From the NCBI GenBank assembly GCA_040905685.1, contig JBBDRB010000104.1:1-64000 (forward strand): a stretch of DNA of 64,000 nt, given 5' to 3'. Source of the stretch: JBBDMU01 sp040905685. GTDB taxonomy: Bacteria > Bacteroidota > Rhodothermia > Balneolales > Natronogracilivirgulaceae. The first letter of the stretch is position 1. The number at the start of each line of letters is the position of its first letter. The notes under the pieces were generated by a model that saw nothing but the letters and a program-made list of their open reading frames with translations, was not told the DNA's origin and ran no database searches. Both the position numbers and the translations under genes were made by a program. Of this stretch, positions 50,588 through 60,632 are shown one piece after another.

Positions 50588-51864
50588 ATTTAAGTAAGCT
50601 CAACCTCATTTTTCAGCGCGAGTACATCACCCGGATACGGACCAAAACGTTCATCTTCACCACCCTTCTGGCGCCTTTTTTCATGCTGGCCGTACTCATT
50701 GTTCCGGTTCTGCTGATCGTTTTCACCTCCGATCGTGAGCGGACCTTTGAGGTAATCGATAATACGGGCGTTATTTACGAACGCCTGGCTAAAATGAAAC
50801 CCGACGGGTACCGTCTGGCGGCCGGATCAACGCCCTCGAGCCTGAGGGCCCGGGTGATAGACGGAAGCATTGACGGCTTCATTTTTATTAACGAAGGGGT
50901 TTTGGGAGACGGGGCCGCTCCTGATTTTTTCCATGACGGGAGTGCGGGATTCAGCGTGACCACGGCCATAAGAAATGATTTGAACAATGCGGTCCGCGAT
51001 GAAAAGCTGGAAAGAGCCCAAGCCGGCCCGGAGATCAAAGCCATCATGGAACAGCAGGTCAACCTGAACAGCCGGACACTGAGCAGCACGGGTGATGAAG
51101 AACAGGATTCGGGCATCTTGTTCGGTATCGGCTATTTTATGGCTTTTACCATTTATATTGCCCTGTTTACCTATGGCAACCTGGTGATGAGGGGGGTGAT
51201 AGAGGAGAAAACCAGCCGTGTCGTTGAGGTGATGGCCTCCTGTGTTAAACCCTTTGAACTGCTGATGGGCAAGGTCCTCGGGATCGGAGCGGTCGGACTC
51301 ACCCAATTTACCATTTGGATCGTGGCCGGGGCCGCGCTTCTGGCTTTGGCGACGCCCATCGTCTCGCTTTTCGGAGGCATGGCTCTCCCTGAGTTGGGCA
51401 CGGAGACGGCTGAAGCCGACATTCCGTTTGCCATACCGTCAATCGGCATCATGAGCTGGATCGGGTTTGTGGCCTTTTTTCTGTTCGGCTACCTGATCTA
51501 TAGCTCCATTTTTGCAGCGATCGGGTCGGCTGTCGACTCTGAAACCGATACGCAGCAACTCATGATCCCGGTCATTTTCATCATCATGATCCCCATCCTC
51601 ATCCTTGGGAAGGTGGCCAGTGACCCCACCTCCGGCTTTGCCGTGGTCACGTCCATGATCCCATTCTTTGCCCCTGTGCTGATGCCGGTTCGTCTGGCCA
51701 TTATAGAACTGCCTGGCTGGCAGTTATTCGGAAGCCTGTTCCTGATGATCCTGACCTTCATCCTGATCATCTGGTTGAGTTCGCGAATATACAGGGTCGG
51801 GATACTAATGTATGGTAAAAAAGCCGGCATCCGGGAAATGGTTCACTGGATCCGATACCGTTAG
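50584..51864 (+). CDS. ABC transporter permease (NatB/ABC-2 type)
   Basis: The 426-aa protein has the ABC-2 permease layout: one N-terminal helix (about 22-50), a periplasmic domain of about 150 residues, then five C-terminal helices from about 180. The E-K-T-S-R-V-V-E-V-M-A-S-C-V-K-P motif of NatB-like permeases is present. Together with the preceding ATPase it forms an exporter; NatAB of Bacillus moves sodium ions, but the substrate here is open. Confidence 0.88.
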   Translation: MNLSKLNLIFQREYITRIRTKTFIFTTLLAPFFMLAVLIVPVLLIVFTSDRERTFEVIDNTGVIYERLAKMKPDGYRLAAGSTPSSLRARVIDGSIDGFIFINEGVLGDGAAPDFFHDGSAGFSVTTAIRNDLNNAVRDEKLERAQAGPEIKAIMEQQVNLNSRTLSSTGDEEQDSGILFGIGYFMAFTIYIALFTYGNLVMRGVIEEKTSRVVEVMASCVKPFELLMGKVLGIGAVGLTQFTIWIVAGAALLALATPIVSLFGGMALPELGTETAEADIPFAIPSIGIMSWIGFVAFFLFGYLIYSSIFAAIGSAVDSETDTQQLMIPVIFIIMIPILILGKVASDPTSGFAVVTSMIPFFAPVLMPVRLAIIELPGWQLFGSLFLMILTFILIIWLSSRIYRVGILMYGKKAGIREMVHWIRYR

Positions 51865-51874
51865 CCTTTCCCGG

Positions 51875-52933
51875 TCAGCCGATGAAAGCGTCTTTATTAT
51901 CCTCTACAAATTTATCATCGGCCAGATGGGGATAACTCTCGTATATCCGGTCAATTTCTTCATACTGGCCCGGAGACAAGGTCTCATCCGGATTCAGGCA
52001 CCAGGTTCCCTTCAGCAGTCCCTGCCTTCTGAGCACCTCATGAATGCCGGGAATGCAGCCTTTGAACCCATTAGCCACATCAAAAAGCACGGCATTCGAG
52101 TCCGTTACTTCATTGGCCAGCACAAAGTAATCTTCAGGAATGCTGCTGCCGGTTTTCTTGATCCTATCGAGCATTTCAACAGCCCTGGACGTCCATACGG
52201 CCCAGTGGCCCAATAACCCCCCTACAAACCGTTTGTTCACGTACTCTCCGTTCACCCTGAAACGGAAACCGGTCAGCAGGTCATTGATAATATTGTCATC
52301 ATTGCCCGTATACAAAGCAATTTCATCGCAGCGGTCCGATTCGGCTACTGCCCGGACCACATCCAGGGTCTGATAGCGGTTAAATGCGGCAATTTTGATG
52401 GCATAGACATTGGGTATTTCGACAAAATCCTTCCAGAACCTATAGCTTAAGATCCTCCCGCCCACACTGGGCTGGAGGTAGAACCCAAAGATGGGAATGT
52501 GCCCGGCGATCTTTCTGGTTCGTTCTATCAGTTGGCTATCGGAATGGTCATCCAGCCCTCCCATGCTGACCATGCCAAGGTCATATCCATGCTTAAGGGC
52601 AAGTTTCGCTTCGTTTACTGCCTGGTCTGCAGGCCCGCAGATCCCTGCGATCTTCAAAAAAGGCCGGTCCAATTTGGCCTTGTCAATTTCCTCTGAAGCC
52701 AGCCTGAAAACGGATTCAAGCAGGTTGATACCGGGTTCACGGATTTCAAACTGGGTGGAATGGACCCCGACGGCAACTCCGCCGGCCCCGGAAGCTATGT
52801 AATATCTGGTAAGAGCACGTTGCCTGGTTTCATCCAGCGTTCTGTTCTCCGTGAGGGCCAGCGGATGGGCAGGTATAACCGAGCCGGCCTGCAGATGTTT
52901 GTTTACTTCAGGGTTCAGTTTTGCGTACGACAT
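51875..52933 (-). CDS. Dihydrodipicolinate synthase-family (DapA-like) aldolase
   Basis: The 352-aa protein has a DapA/NAL TIM-barrel pattern: S-G-A-G-G-V-A-V-G-V near 48-57, the active-site Tyr152 in F-G-F-Y-L-Q-P-S, and the Schiff-base Lys180 in V-Y-A-I-K-I-A-A-F. It is about 60 residues longer than DapA, and the motif after the lysine differs from that of true DapA, so a sugar-acid or keto-acid aldolase is more likely than lysine synthesis. It overlaps no gene and lies 2 bp after the epimerase-like gene on the same strand. Confidence 0.72.
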   Translation of the reverse strand: MSYAKLNPEVNKHLQAGSVIPAHPLALTENRTLDETRQRALTRYYIASGAGGVAVGVHSTQFEIREPGINLLESVFRLASEEIDKAKLDRPFLKIAGICGPADQAVNEAKLALKHGYDLGMVSMGGLDDHSDSQLIERTRKIAGHIPIFGFYLQPSVGGRILSYRFWKDFVEIPNVYAIKIAAFNRYQTLDVVRAVAESDRCDEIALYTGNDDNIINDLLTGFRFRVNGEYVNKRFVGGLLGHWAVWTSRAVEMLDRIKKTGSSIPEDYFVLANEVTDSNAVLFDVANGFKGCIPGIHEVLRRQGLLKGTWCLNPDETLSPGQYEEIDRIYESYPHLADDKFVEDNKDAFIG

Positions 52934-52935
52934 GA

Positions 52936-53949
52936 CTAAAATTTTCCTTTACGTTGTTGAAAATGGGTTGGTTTATCGAGGGTACTGCCTTCGTTGAGCA
53001 CCCAGTCAGCTGTCCATTCTATCATCTGGCTCAACGTCACGCCGGGGTATCCGAAAAGACGGTGAGACTTTGAAGCGTTGTTCAAAAGAGCCGTCGGTTG
53101 CTCCTCATTTTTCAGTATTGGCTCTTTACCCAGGCGTTCTCCGAACTGATGGGCCAGCCATCGCACCGATACCGTTTCCGGTCCGGTTACATTCAGGATG
53201 TTGGGTGGAGTTGCACAATGGGTCAGGCAGCGCAGGGCAATCCCGTTGGCATCGCCCTGCCAGATGACGTTGACATGGCCCGTGGTCAGGTCGATGGGCT
53301 TGTCATTATAAACGGATTGAGCCACTTCCAGAAGCACACCGTATCGCAAATCCACGGCATAGTTCAACCGGTAAATCAACGTCGGGGTGTTGTTGGTTTT
53401 GGAAAAATGTTCGAAAACCCGCTCCCGGCCCAAACAGGACTGAGCGTATTCGCCCAGGGGCGCCGGCATATCCTTTTCCGTTGCACCGCCTGTTTTGATT
53501 TCCTGAAATGGATAAACATTGCCTGATGAAAAGACCACTATGGAGGAATTCTTGAATTTACCGGCTATGCGTCCGGGCAAATAACTGTTTACAGCCCAGG
53601 TAAAACCGGCATTCTCTGTCGTGCCGAATTTATTTCCGACTAGATAAATTACATTTTCGGCCTCCGGCAGGGCCTGCAGATCCTTTTCGTCCATCAGATC
53701 GGCCGATATCGTTTTGATGCCTTTGCTTTCCAGTAACTCCCGGTTCGCGCTGTTGGAGAAACGGGAGACCCCGTACACGGTTTTGTCCACTCCGGCCTGA
53801 TCCACCGCACGCCGGGCCATCATGGCCAGGCTGGGTCCCATTTTGCCGGCGGCACCCAGGATCATGATATCCCCTTTCAGCTCCTTTATTTCCGAAACTA
53901 ATTGTTCAGAAGGCGTTGATAGCAGGTCATCTAGTTCTTCAACTGTCAT
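52936..53949 (-). CDS. NAD-dependent epimerase/dehydratase family protein
   Basis: The 337-aa Rossmann protein has an N-terminal I-L-G-A-A-G-K-M-G-P-S (about 31-41) in place of the usual G-x-x-G-x-x-G, an extended-SDR layout, S-S-G-N-V-Y-P-F and L-I-Y-R-L-N-Y-A motifs. The classical Y-x-x-x-K catalytic pair is not clear: the expected position reads Y-A-Q-S-C-L-G-R. Substrate unknown, possibly a sugar derivative. It is first in a two-gene operon with the DapA-like aldolase; the 150 bp before it hold the divergent Gfo/Idh promoter. Confidence 0.72.
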   Translation of the reverse strand: MTVEELDDLLSTPSEQLVSEIKELKGDIMILGAAGKMGPSLAMMARRAVDQAGVDKTVYGVSRFSNSANRELLESKGIKTISADLMDEKDLQALPEAENVIYLVGNKFGTTENAGFTWAVNSYLPGRIAGKFKNSSIVVFSSGNVYPFQEIKTGGATEKDMPAPLGEYAQSCLGRERVFEHFSKTNNTPTLIYRLNYAVDLRYGVLLEVAQSVYNDKPIDLTTGHVNVIWQGDANGIALRCLTHCATPPNILNVTGPETVSVRWLAHQFGERLGKEPILKNEEQPTALLNNASKSHRLFGYPGVTLSQMIEWTADWVLNEGSTLDKPTHFQQRKGKF

Positions 53950-54101
53950 AAAATTGTATTATCTGATATGAATGGGAGATTGTTCAAAAGCCGGGCATAA
54001 GTTATGCAATTTAGCATCTCTCTGATAGAGGAAATTTTAATATTTGATAAAAATATTTATTATATAACCCTTCCACAACGATCCTTTATTTTTGTATATC
54101 T

Positions 54102-55493
54102 ATGAATAACATAAAACGAAGAACTTTTTTGAAGAACGCTCTGGTTACTTCAGCGGGAGCCCTTACATTTCCCGCCATTATTCCTTCCGGGGCATTTGGC
54201 AGGAGTGCACCCAATAATAAGATCAATATTGGCCAGATCGGTTGCGGACGCATTGCCCGGGGTCACGATATGCCCGAAACGCTGAATCATGATATCGCAC
54301 GGATAATTGCGGTCTGTGATGTGGACAGTAAACGTATGGAAGATGGCAAGAAGCTTGTGGAAGAATTCTACGAAGAAAAAAAGGGGAGCAAAAACTATGT
54401 TGATGTTAAAATGTATGAGGATTACCGGGAGATGCTCCTCAATCCGGACATTGACGCGGTGATCATCAGTACATCTGATCACTGGCATGTGCAGCCCGCC
54501 ATCGAAGCGGCCCTGGCCAATAAGGATGTATACCTGCAGAAACCCGTGTCGCTGACCGTTGCCGAAAGCCGGCTGTTATGTGATGTCGTTCAACAGCAGG
54601 GCACGATTCTGCAGGTCGGCTCACAGGTTCGTTCCACGTCACCCCAGTTCAAGTATGCGGCTGAACTCGTCAGAAACGGCCGTATTGGTGATTTGCATAC
54701 CGTTATCGTCGATTTTCCCGCCGACCGACCCGGACAGATCCTCAAAACCATGCCGGTCCCCCCGAACCTGAACTTCGACATGTGGCTGGGCTCGACGCCT
54801 GAGATGCCTTATTCCGAGCTTGCCGTACATCCTGACGACGGCTACGGGCGACCCGGCTGGTTATGGCTGGAACAGTTTGGTGCAGGGATGATAACCGGCT
54901 GGGGACAGCATCAGTTCGATTTGGCCGCCTGGGGCATGAACACCGAATATACCGGTCCCATATCGGTCGAGGCCATGGCCCAGTTCCATAAAACCCGTCC
55001 ACGCCACGTGCATGGTGATTTCATGGTTAAAGCTGAATATAAAAACGGGCTCACCGTGTATTCCAATTCACGATCGCCGGTGGTTATCCGGTATGAGGGC
55101 ACGGAAGGCTGGATAGAGGTCTTCAGGGGAACGTATTGCGTTAGCGAAGATAATCCGGCTACGTCGGAAGAGAACCTGAAGGCTCTTAATGCCAGCGACC
55201 ACAACATCCTCACTTCAAAAATACGGGAAGATGAGATCAATCTGTATCCGATAACCAACGAGCACCACGGCAACTGGCTGGACTGCATACAGTCCCGGGA
55301 ACAGCCTATGTCCCCCATCGGGATCGGTCACAACGTTTGCACCCTTTGCCTGATAAGCCATATTGCCATGAAGCTGGAGGGCAAGCTGGATTGGGACCCG
55401 GTAAACGAACGATTCCTCAATAGCGAACTGGCCAACTCCATGCTCAGCCGCCCTCAGCGTAAGCCTTACGGCACCAACTATATTAACCTGTAA
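54102..55493 (+). CDS. Tat-exported Gfo/Idh/MocA family oxidoreductase
   Basis: The 463-aa protein begins with a twin-arginine signal (K-R-R-T-F-L at 5-10, hydrophobic stretch to about 33). The NAD(P)-binding fold starts I-G-Q-I-G-C-G-R-I-A-R-G at about 43-54. The usual E-K-P motif is Q-K-P at 146-148, keeping the catalytic Lys147. The C-terminal Gfo/Idh domain has G-W-G-Q-H-Q-F-D-L-A-A-W. Folded cofactor-containing enzymes use Tat, so it probably acts on sugars or cyclitols in the periplasm. It heads a plus-strand run with the M14 and enolase-family genes. A promoter-like TATTTTTG lies just upstream of its ATG. Confidence 0.85.
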   Translation: MNNIKRRTFLKNALVTSAGALTFPAIIPSGAFGRSAPNNKINIGQIGCGRIARGHDMPETLNHDIARIIAVCDVDSKRMEDGKKLVEEFYEEKKGSKNYVDVKMYEDYREMLLNPDIDAVIISTSDHWHVQPAIEAALANKDVYLQKPVSLTVAESRLLCDVVQQQGTILQVGSQVRSTSPQFKYAAELVRNGRIGDLHTVIVDFPADRPGQILKTMPVPPNLNFDMWLGSTPEMPYSELAVHPDDGYGRPGWLWLEQFGAGMITGWGQHQFDLAAWGMNTEYTGPISVEAMAQFHKTRPRHVHGDFMVKAEYKNGLTVYSNSRSPVVIRYEGTEGWIEVFRGTYCVSEDNPATSEENLKALNASDHNILTSKIREDEINLYPITNEHHGNWLDCIQSREQPMSPIGIGHNVCTLCLISHIAMKLEGKLDWDPVNERFLNSELANSMLSRPQRKPYGTNYINL

Positions 55494-55500
55494 AAAAAAT

Positions 55501-57063
55501 ATGATGCCTATTAATTTTCGTTTCAGGCCCTTTTTGCTGATCTTCATTTCCGTTGCCGCCGTCCTGCTACTCCCGGGCATGGCAAAAATTTCAACCGGTG
55601 ACGATGTCGCCGATGAACTCAGCCGCCTGCATCTGAGCGTGGATGAACTTATTATGCAGCCCGGGCAGCGCCAGGAGCTGCAATTCAGGGCCGAACTCAG
55701 CGACGGACGTCTCCTTGAGCTTTCTGATTTAAACAAGGAGCAGGTCCGTGTGGTCAGTCTGAACCCGGACGTGGCTACGGTGGGCAGCGCCGGACAAATC
55801 TTCGCCCGGAATACGGGAGCTGCGACCATACAGGTTCAGGTCACCTTCGGGGAGACCACACAAACCGGACAAATTCGAATCGGTGTGCCCGAGCGACCCC
55901 TGAGTGAACATGATTTCGTTTTGGACGGACCGTACGGAGGCTATGAATCAGCCATTGAGCAGGTGGGGGAAAATCACTTTATCTTCCGGCGCGGACAGCA
56001 TCCCATTGACGAGTCCCGCAGTAGCCTGCCTCAGTTCATGATCCCGGCCAATTTCAAGGGCAATCCCCTCACGGTGGATATCCACGGTCTGTCGCTGCCC
56101 TCGACCGGACACAATTATCATATGGCCTATTCATTTGATGGCCGGAACTGGACGCCCATACGGCAGCGGCAGGTGGCCGATAATGTCAGCCGGATTGAAA
56201 TCCCGCCTTCCAACTCCGATTCGTTTTATTTTGGCTTTCAAATTCCCCTGTCTCATGATACCGCTGAACGCTTCATGAAGCAATGGGCCGCTGGCCTGGA
56301 AACGGCGGACTACCTGACCGTCCACTCCATTGGCCGGTCCGTCCAGGGCCGGCCCCTCTACCGGATGGAGATCACCGACGCGGGCAGCCCCCATAAATAT
56401 GAAGACCGCTGGGTGCATTATATATCCCAGGCCCACCCGCATGAAGGAAAATCCCGCTGGCGGGTGAAAGGCATGATCGACTGGCTGCTGTCCGATGCCC
56501 CGGAAGCGGCCGAAGCCCGGCGAAGGCATATCTGGCATTTTGTGCTGGTCATGAACCCGGACGGGGTGAACAACGGCTTTACGCGGGTAAACCTGGAAGG
56601 CGTGGATATGAACCGCACCTACCACGTCAGCGGATCGGACAGCACGAAGCAGGCCTGGGAAGGATACGTGTACCAGCGTGATATTGAGCGGTTGATGGCC
56701 TCTGACACTCCCCTGACTACCTTCTGGGACATGCACGTATGGGGCCGGCGGGTGGAGCCGATGATGCACCCCGGACCGGAGTTCGGCAACGGCGACGGGC
56801 AACTGGGCGACTGGACCGAATTGCGCAGGATGATGGAAGGCTATGATGACCATGATCTGATCAAGCCTCTGGAAACGCGCAGTTATGACGGGGGCACCAC
56901 GGTATGGGACCGCGGGGTTCACCATCAGTTTGGCATCACCAGTTCTTTGGTTGAGGGCGGAGGCTACCTGGACACCCAGGAAGAGAACATGCAGGCTGGA
57001 AGCATTTTGATCCGCAGCATCAGTGAATTTTATCGTGGTACCCGTACGAATTCCAATCCATAA
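55501..57063 (+). CDS. Secreted M14 zinc carboxypeptidase-like protein with an N-terminal Ig-like (BIG2) domain
   Basis: The 520-aa protein has an N-terminal signal or membrane anchor (about 8-28), a BIG2-type Ig-like domain (about 40-125), a beta-rich domain (about 135-265) and a C-terminal M14 domain. Zinc ligands are H312 and E315 (H-P-H-E) and H412; substrate contacts N371-R372 lie in D-M-N-R, and the catalytic Glu is probably E485 in L-V-E-G-G-G-Y. The essential residues of the M14 family are therefore present. It starts 7 bp after the Gfo/Idh gene. The substrate could be a peptide or a small amidated compound. Confidence 0.8.
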   Translation: MMPINFRFRPFLLIFISVAAVLLLPGMAKISTGDDVADELSRLHLSVDELIMQPGQRQELQFRAELSDGRLLELSDLNKEQVRVVSLNPDVATVGSAGQIFARNTGAATIQVQVTFGETTQTGQIRIGVPERPLSEHDFVLDGPYGGYESAIEQVGENHFIFRRGQHPIDESRSSLPQFMIPANFKGNPLTVDIHGLSLPSTGHNYHMAYSFDGRNWTPIRQRQVADNVSRIEIPPSNSDSFYFGFQIPLSHDTAERFMKQWAAGLETADYLTVHSIGRSVQGRPLYRMEITDAGSPHKYEDRWVHYISQAHPHEGKSRWRVKGMIDWLLSDAPEAAEARRRHIWHFVLVMNPDGVNNGFTRVNLEGVDMNRTYHVSGSDSTKQAWEGYVYQRDIERLMASDTPLTTFWDMHVWGRRVEPMMHPGPEFGNGDGQLGDWTELRRMMEGYDDHDLIKPLETRSYDGGTTVWDRGVHHQFGITSSLVEGGGYLDTQEENMQAGSILIRSISEFYRGTRTNSNP

Positions 57064-57085
57064 ACCTCCTTGAAAATGATTCCGT

Positions 57086-58309
57086 ATGAGCTATTTCAGC
57101 CGTAGAAAATTTATTACCGGCACCGCAGCGGCCGCGACCGCGCCTTTCTTCCCGGGCCTGAGCGTGCAGGGCGCGGAGATGCCCGCAAGCGTAAAAATTG
57201 AGCGGATCGAGACCTTTCCGGTCCGTTACCCTTCCGTATTGCCTTTCCGGTTTCTGGATGGCCCGGCAGGGACCGGGCGACCCGCTGTCCTTGTGAAGAT
57301 CACGGCCGATGACGGTTCGGTGGGATGGGGGGAAAGCGTACCGGTACCGCGGTGGAGTTATGAAACCCTGGAAGCTTCGGTGGTGGCCATCGACCGCTAC
57401 CTGAGCCCTGTTCTGACCGGGCTCAACCCTTTTGATCTGAAGCATCTCCATGAGGTCATGTCCATGGAGATCGCGCCCTCGTTTACCACCGGCATGCCGA
57501 TCACGAAATCAGGCATTGATATGGCGATTCACGACCTGATCGGGAAGATCACTAACCGGAATATAGCGGAGTTATGGGGTCGTACCACCGGGGATGAACT
57601 TGAGTTGAGCTGGACGATCAGCACAACAGACCTCGATGAAGCCGAAGACATGGTGGACCAGGGCCTGGAACTGGGATTCCGTAACTTTAATATCAAAGTG
57701 GGTCCGGATGCGGATTTCGACCTTAAGCTGGTGAACCGGGTGACGGGCAAAGTACCCGAAACGTTTCTCTGGGCAGATGCAAACGGAGGTTACGATCTTT
57801 CGACAGCCCTGTATGCCGCTCCCCGGCTGGCCGGGGCCGGCGTACCCGTCCTCGAACAGCCCATCCCCATCAGCCAGATATCCGGTTATCAGAAACTGGT
57901 CAGGCAGGGAGCCCTGCCGATCATCGTTGACGAGGGAATGGTCACCCCCACCCAGGTCCTTGAGTATATTAAACTGGGATGCCTCGATGGCGTAGCCATG
58001 AAACCGGCCCGAACCGGCGGTCTCCTGTCGGCGCGGCAGCAGATCGAGTTGCTGGAGCATGGCGGACTCCTGTTCCTGGGCAGCGGGCTCACCGACCCGG
58101 ATGTTTCGCTGGCCGCTTCCCTCATCCTATACAGTGCCTATGGGTTGCAGTACCCGGCAGCCCTGAACGGGCCGCAGTTTCTGGCCGAGAGCATCATAAC
58201 AGAGCCTTTTCGTCCGGTTAACGGGAAAGTCAGGGTGCCAAAGGGAGCGGGACTGGGAGTTGAGGTCGACGAAGCCAAATTGAAGGACCTCGTACGCCGG
58301 TCAGCGTGA
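57086..58309 (+). CDS. Tat-exported enolase-superfamily enzyme (mandelate racemase/muconate lactonizing type)
   Basis: The 407-aa protein has a Tat signal (R-R-K-F-I-T at 6-11). The barrel has K204 in N-F-N-I-K-V-G, metal ligands D231 (A-D-A-N-G), E257 (L-E-Q-P) and D282/E283 (V-D-E-G), and K306 in A-M-K-P-A. This Lys/Lys arrangement is that of the muconate lactonizing enzyme subgroup, which includes epimerases and cycloisomerases. Exact reaction unknown; the adjacent M14 gene makes a dipeptide epimerase conceivable (speculative). It overlaps the convergent DUF6807 gene by 9 bp. Confidence 0.83.
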   Translation: MSYFSRRKFITGTAAAATAPFFPGLSVQGAEMPASVKIERIETFPVRYPSVLPFRFLDGPAGTGRPAVLVKITADDGSVGWGESVPVPRWSYETLEASVVAIDRYLSPVLTGLNPFDLKHLHEVMSMEIAPSFTTGMPITKSGIDMAIHDLIGKITNRNIAELWGRTTGDELELSWTISTTDLDEAEDMVDQGLELGFRNFNIKVGPDADFDLKLVNRVTGKVPETFLWADANGGYDLSTALYAAPRLAGAGVPVLEQPIPISQISGYQKLVRQGALPIIVDEGMVTPTQVLEYIKLGCLDGVAMKPARTGGLLSARQQIELLEHGGLLFLGSGLTDPDVSLAASLILYSAYGLQYPAALNGPQFLAESIITEPFRPVNGKVRVPKGAGLGVEVDEAKLKDLVRRSA

Positions 58310-59266
58310 GGCCTCCTGTACAAAGGCTTCGTATTTTTCCTTCACCTTTGCCGATCCGGCGTCGCCGCGATGGACAAAGACCCGGTATTTCAGCTCAAAA
58401 CTTTCTCCGGGCTGAAGCACCAGCCGTTCGTATTGGGGCCAGGAAGCTCCAAGAAATCCGTAGTGGCGGAGTATCCAGCCTGAATGAGGGAAGCCCGGGT
58501 TGTCCGGATGCTGAAAAATGGACAGCCCGGCATAGGTATCGTCGCTGACCAGGGAAGAATAATCAGCCCAGCCACTTTCCACGACCAGGGCGTCATCTTC
58601 CATGAGCCCTTCCTCTGTCGTTATCCGAATGCCGGGCCGATCGCCATCCGGGCGAATATTAAAGCCCCCGTAGCCGGTTTCCCCCCGGCCCCTCAGGGTC
58701 ACTTCCTCTTCCGACACATTTTCGAAACGAAGGGAAAAATCGATGGACCGGCCCACATTGTCCGCCTTGTAGGCCGTAACGGTGATGTTTTCCTCCACAA
58801 ACGCGTCCCAGCCCTCATCCAGCCGCCATCCGGCGGTATAGGCGATTTTTGCGCTTTCGGCACCGGCTTCCCTGCCGGTCCATTCCCGGAACAACTGCCG
58901 GGCACCGATCAGGGCCCAGGGATCAATGGTCTGGTCGCCAAAGGTAACATCCGGCCACGTCCAGAAGAGTCCGCGGTGATGCGGATGGTCTTCGGGAAAA
59001 TCCTCGGTCAGCTGCTCACCATCCAGTCCGAAAATCGGGTGGATGTAATTGGAGCGCCAATAGGACCCGTCCATGCCTTCAGGCGGCTCCCTCCGCCCCT
59101 GCAAAACCGACAGAATTGGCCGGGGGCCTTCGTAAAGGGTGAGAGCGGAACCGTCATCATAAAAGGAAAAGTCGCTGTCGACCGGCGCATCCGGTTGACA
59201 GCTTCCCATAACGGCTAACCAGGGCAGAAGTAACATTCCCGGTGCTTTTAGTTTCTTCAGGGTCAT
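58301..59266 (-). CDS. DUF6807 (PmoA-family) lipoprotein
   Basis: The product is 321 aa from the ATG at 59266 (ATGs up to 59290 would overlap the upstream gene). The lipoprotein signal ends M-G-S-C (Cys23). The mature part matches DUF6807: Y-I-H-P-I-F-G-L-D-G-E, D-H-P-H-H-R-G-L-F-W-T-W and a later W-A-D-Y-S-S. Such proteins are common in sugar- and uronate-related clusters of Bacteroidota and Planctomycetota, and the conserved His-rich segment suggests a catalytic or carbohydrate-binding role. Function unproven. Downstream partner of the beta-helix gene. Confidence 0.78.
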   Translation of the reverse strand: MTLKKLKAPGMLLLPWLAVMGSCQPDAPVDSDFSFYDDGSALTLYEGPRPILSVLQGRREPPEGMDGSYWRSNYIHPIFGLDGEQLTEDFPEDHPHHRGLFWTWPDVTFGDQTIDPWALIGARQLFREWTGREAGAESAKIAYTAGWRLDEGWDAFVEENITVTAYKADNVGRSIDFSLRFENVSEEEVTLRGRGETGYGGFNIRPDGDRPGIRITTEEGLMEDDALVVESGWADYSSLVSDDTYAGLSIFQHPDNPGFPHSGWILRHYGFLGASWPQYERLVLQPGESFELKYRVFVHRGDAGSAKVKEKYEAFVQEASR

Positions 59267-59270
59267 CGTA

Positions 59271-60632
59271 TTACCAATCATCATTATCACGTGTTTTTAT
59301 ATTTACAGGCCGGCCGTCATGCAATGAGCCTACATTATGAAGCTCACAGTCCCGTATCCGGACCCCATCCACCGGCCCTTCCACCACCCGGGCGGCGTTA
59401 TGGATCTTGCAGCCATGAATTCTGACCTTTGCCATGCTTCCCTCAGAGTTGTGTTGAAAAAAGACGGTTGGACCTTCTGAGCCGCGGGCATCGAAGGCAC
59501 AGTTAACATAGTCAATATAACGCGCACTTGAACCCGCTTCCAGAAGAGTTTGCCCGAACCGGGTAATCCTGCCGCTGTAGGTACGGGCGCTGCAGTTGCT
59601 GAACGTGATGTTTTCAATGGATCCGTTCGATCGGCTGCGAATTCTGGTGACCGCCTCGGTGCCGGGGCCATAAAGATCGGAGAAGCTAACCGAATCAATT
59701 CTCCCGTTCCTGATGGTGTCGTTCAGGCAGGAGAGTCCGACGGAGGTGGTCTTGCAAGAGGTTATGGTGAAATCCTCCACCTGTCCGATCATGGCTATGC
59801 GGTGAGCCGTGCATCCGTGGATTAAAATCCCGCGGGCCCCGCCCGGACCCTGATATCCATGCACGAAAATATTTTCCGTCGTCCGGCAATGGATAAAACT
59901 GATGTCGTGGGTAGCGCCGGCGCCCCGGCCAAAAGTGGCCGCCTGAATGCCGGGTCCGCCGCATTCATAGGCTTCACACCGGTAAACATCGATGCGGCGG
60001 CAATCCAGGCGGATCGCAATGCCGTCGTAGCCGATGTTGCGGGCGACGCAATCGGTCATGATGGAATTACGGCAATCGGAAAACATCACTCCATATGACC
60101 GTACCACATTCTCCACAACAATGGAATCGAACCGGGAGTGATCACAATTATGCAGCCATACAGGGGCCCAAACGATGCTCTCGTCCGTCACCCCCCCGAA
60201 GTCAATCTGTCCGCCCCGGATCGTTATGTTTTTATTCCCGTTTTCATGATCCTTGTTGGTGAACAACGCCCCGCAAACGGTCCCGGCCCCCACTTCAAAA
60301 GGTTTGGCGTCCTGAGGGTTCATGGAGGAGGTTATTTTAACGCCCTCCAGCATCTCCACGGTGGAGTTGCTGGGCAGATAAACGGGTTTGTTCCACTCGG
60401 CTTGCTTCCCGTAAATCACCACTTTATTCATCCCGCTACGGTCGGCCTCATCGATGGCCGCCTGAACTGCATCGGGCCCTTCCTGCACGTCGACATGCAG
60501 CACGTTGTGGAAGATACGCTTCCCCTCATCCGGAAGCCGCCTTTCGTCCTTCGACGGTCCAAAGCCTGCAAAACCGGCCATGCCGGCCACGGCTATCCCG
60601 GAAATAAAATTCCGGCGGTTCAGCCTGCTCAT
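59271..60632 (-). CDS. Tat-exported right-handed beta-helix (pectate-lyase-like) protein
   Basis: The product is 453 aa from the ATG at 60632; starts at 60665 and 60698 would put 11-22 residues before the signal. It begins with a Tat signal (N-R-R-N-F-I-S). A G-P-D-A-V-Q-A-A-I-D-E-A pectate-lyase-3-type N-cap and then about ten turns of parallel beta-helix follow, rich in Asn and Cys (for example F-S-D-C-R-N-S-I-M-T-D-C). This fold serves polysaccharide lyases, glycosidases and epimerases. No catalytic residues can be assigned. It ends 4 bp before the DUF6807 start, so they form an operon. Confidence 0.8.
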   Translation of the reverse strand: MSRLNRRNFISGIAVAGMAGFAGFGPSKDERRLPDEGKRIFHNVLHVDVQEGPDAVQAAIDEADRSGMNKVVIYGKQAEWNKPVYLPSNSTVEMLEGVKITSSMNPQDAKPFEVGAGTVCGALFTNKDHENGNKNITIRGGQIDFGGVTDESIVWAPVWLHNCDHSRFDSIVVENVVRSYGVMFSDCRNSIMTDCVARNIGYDGIAIRLDCRRIDVYRCEAYECGGPGIQAATFGRGAGATHDISFIHCRTTENIFVHGYQGPGGARGILIHGCTAHRIAMIGQVEDFTITSCKTTSVGLSCLNDTIRNGRIDSVSFSDLYGPGTEAVTRIRSRSNGSIENITFSNCSARTYSGRITRFGQTLLEAGSSARYIDYVNCAFDARGSEGPTVFFQHNSEGSMAKVRIHGCKIHNAARVVEGPVDGVRIRDCELHNVGSLHDGRPVNIKTRDNDDW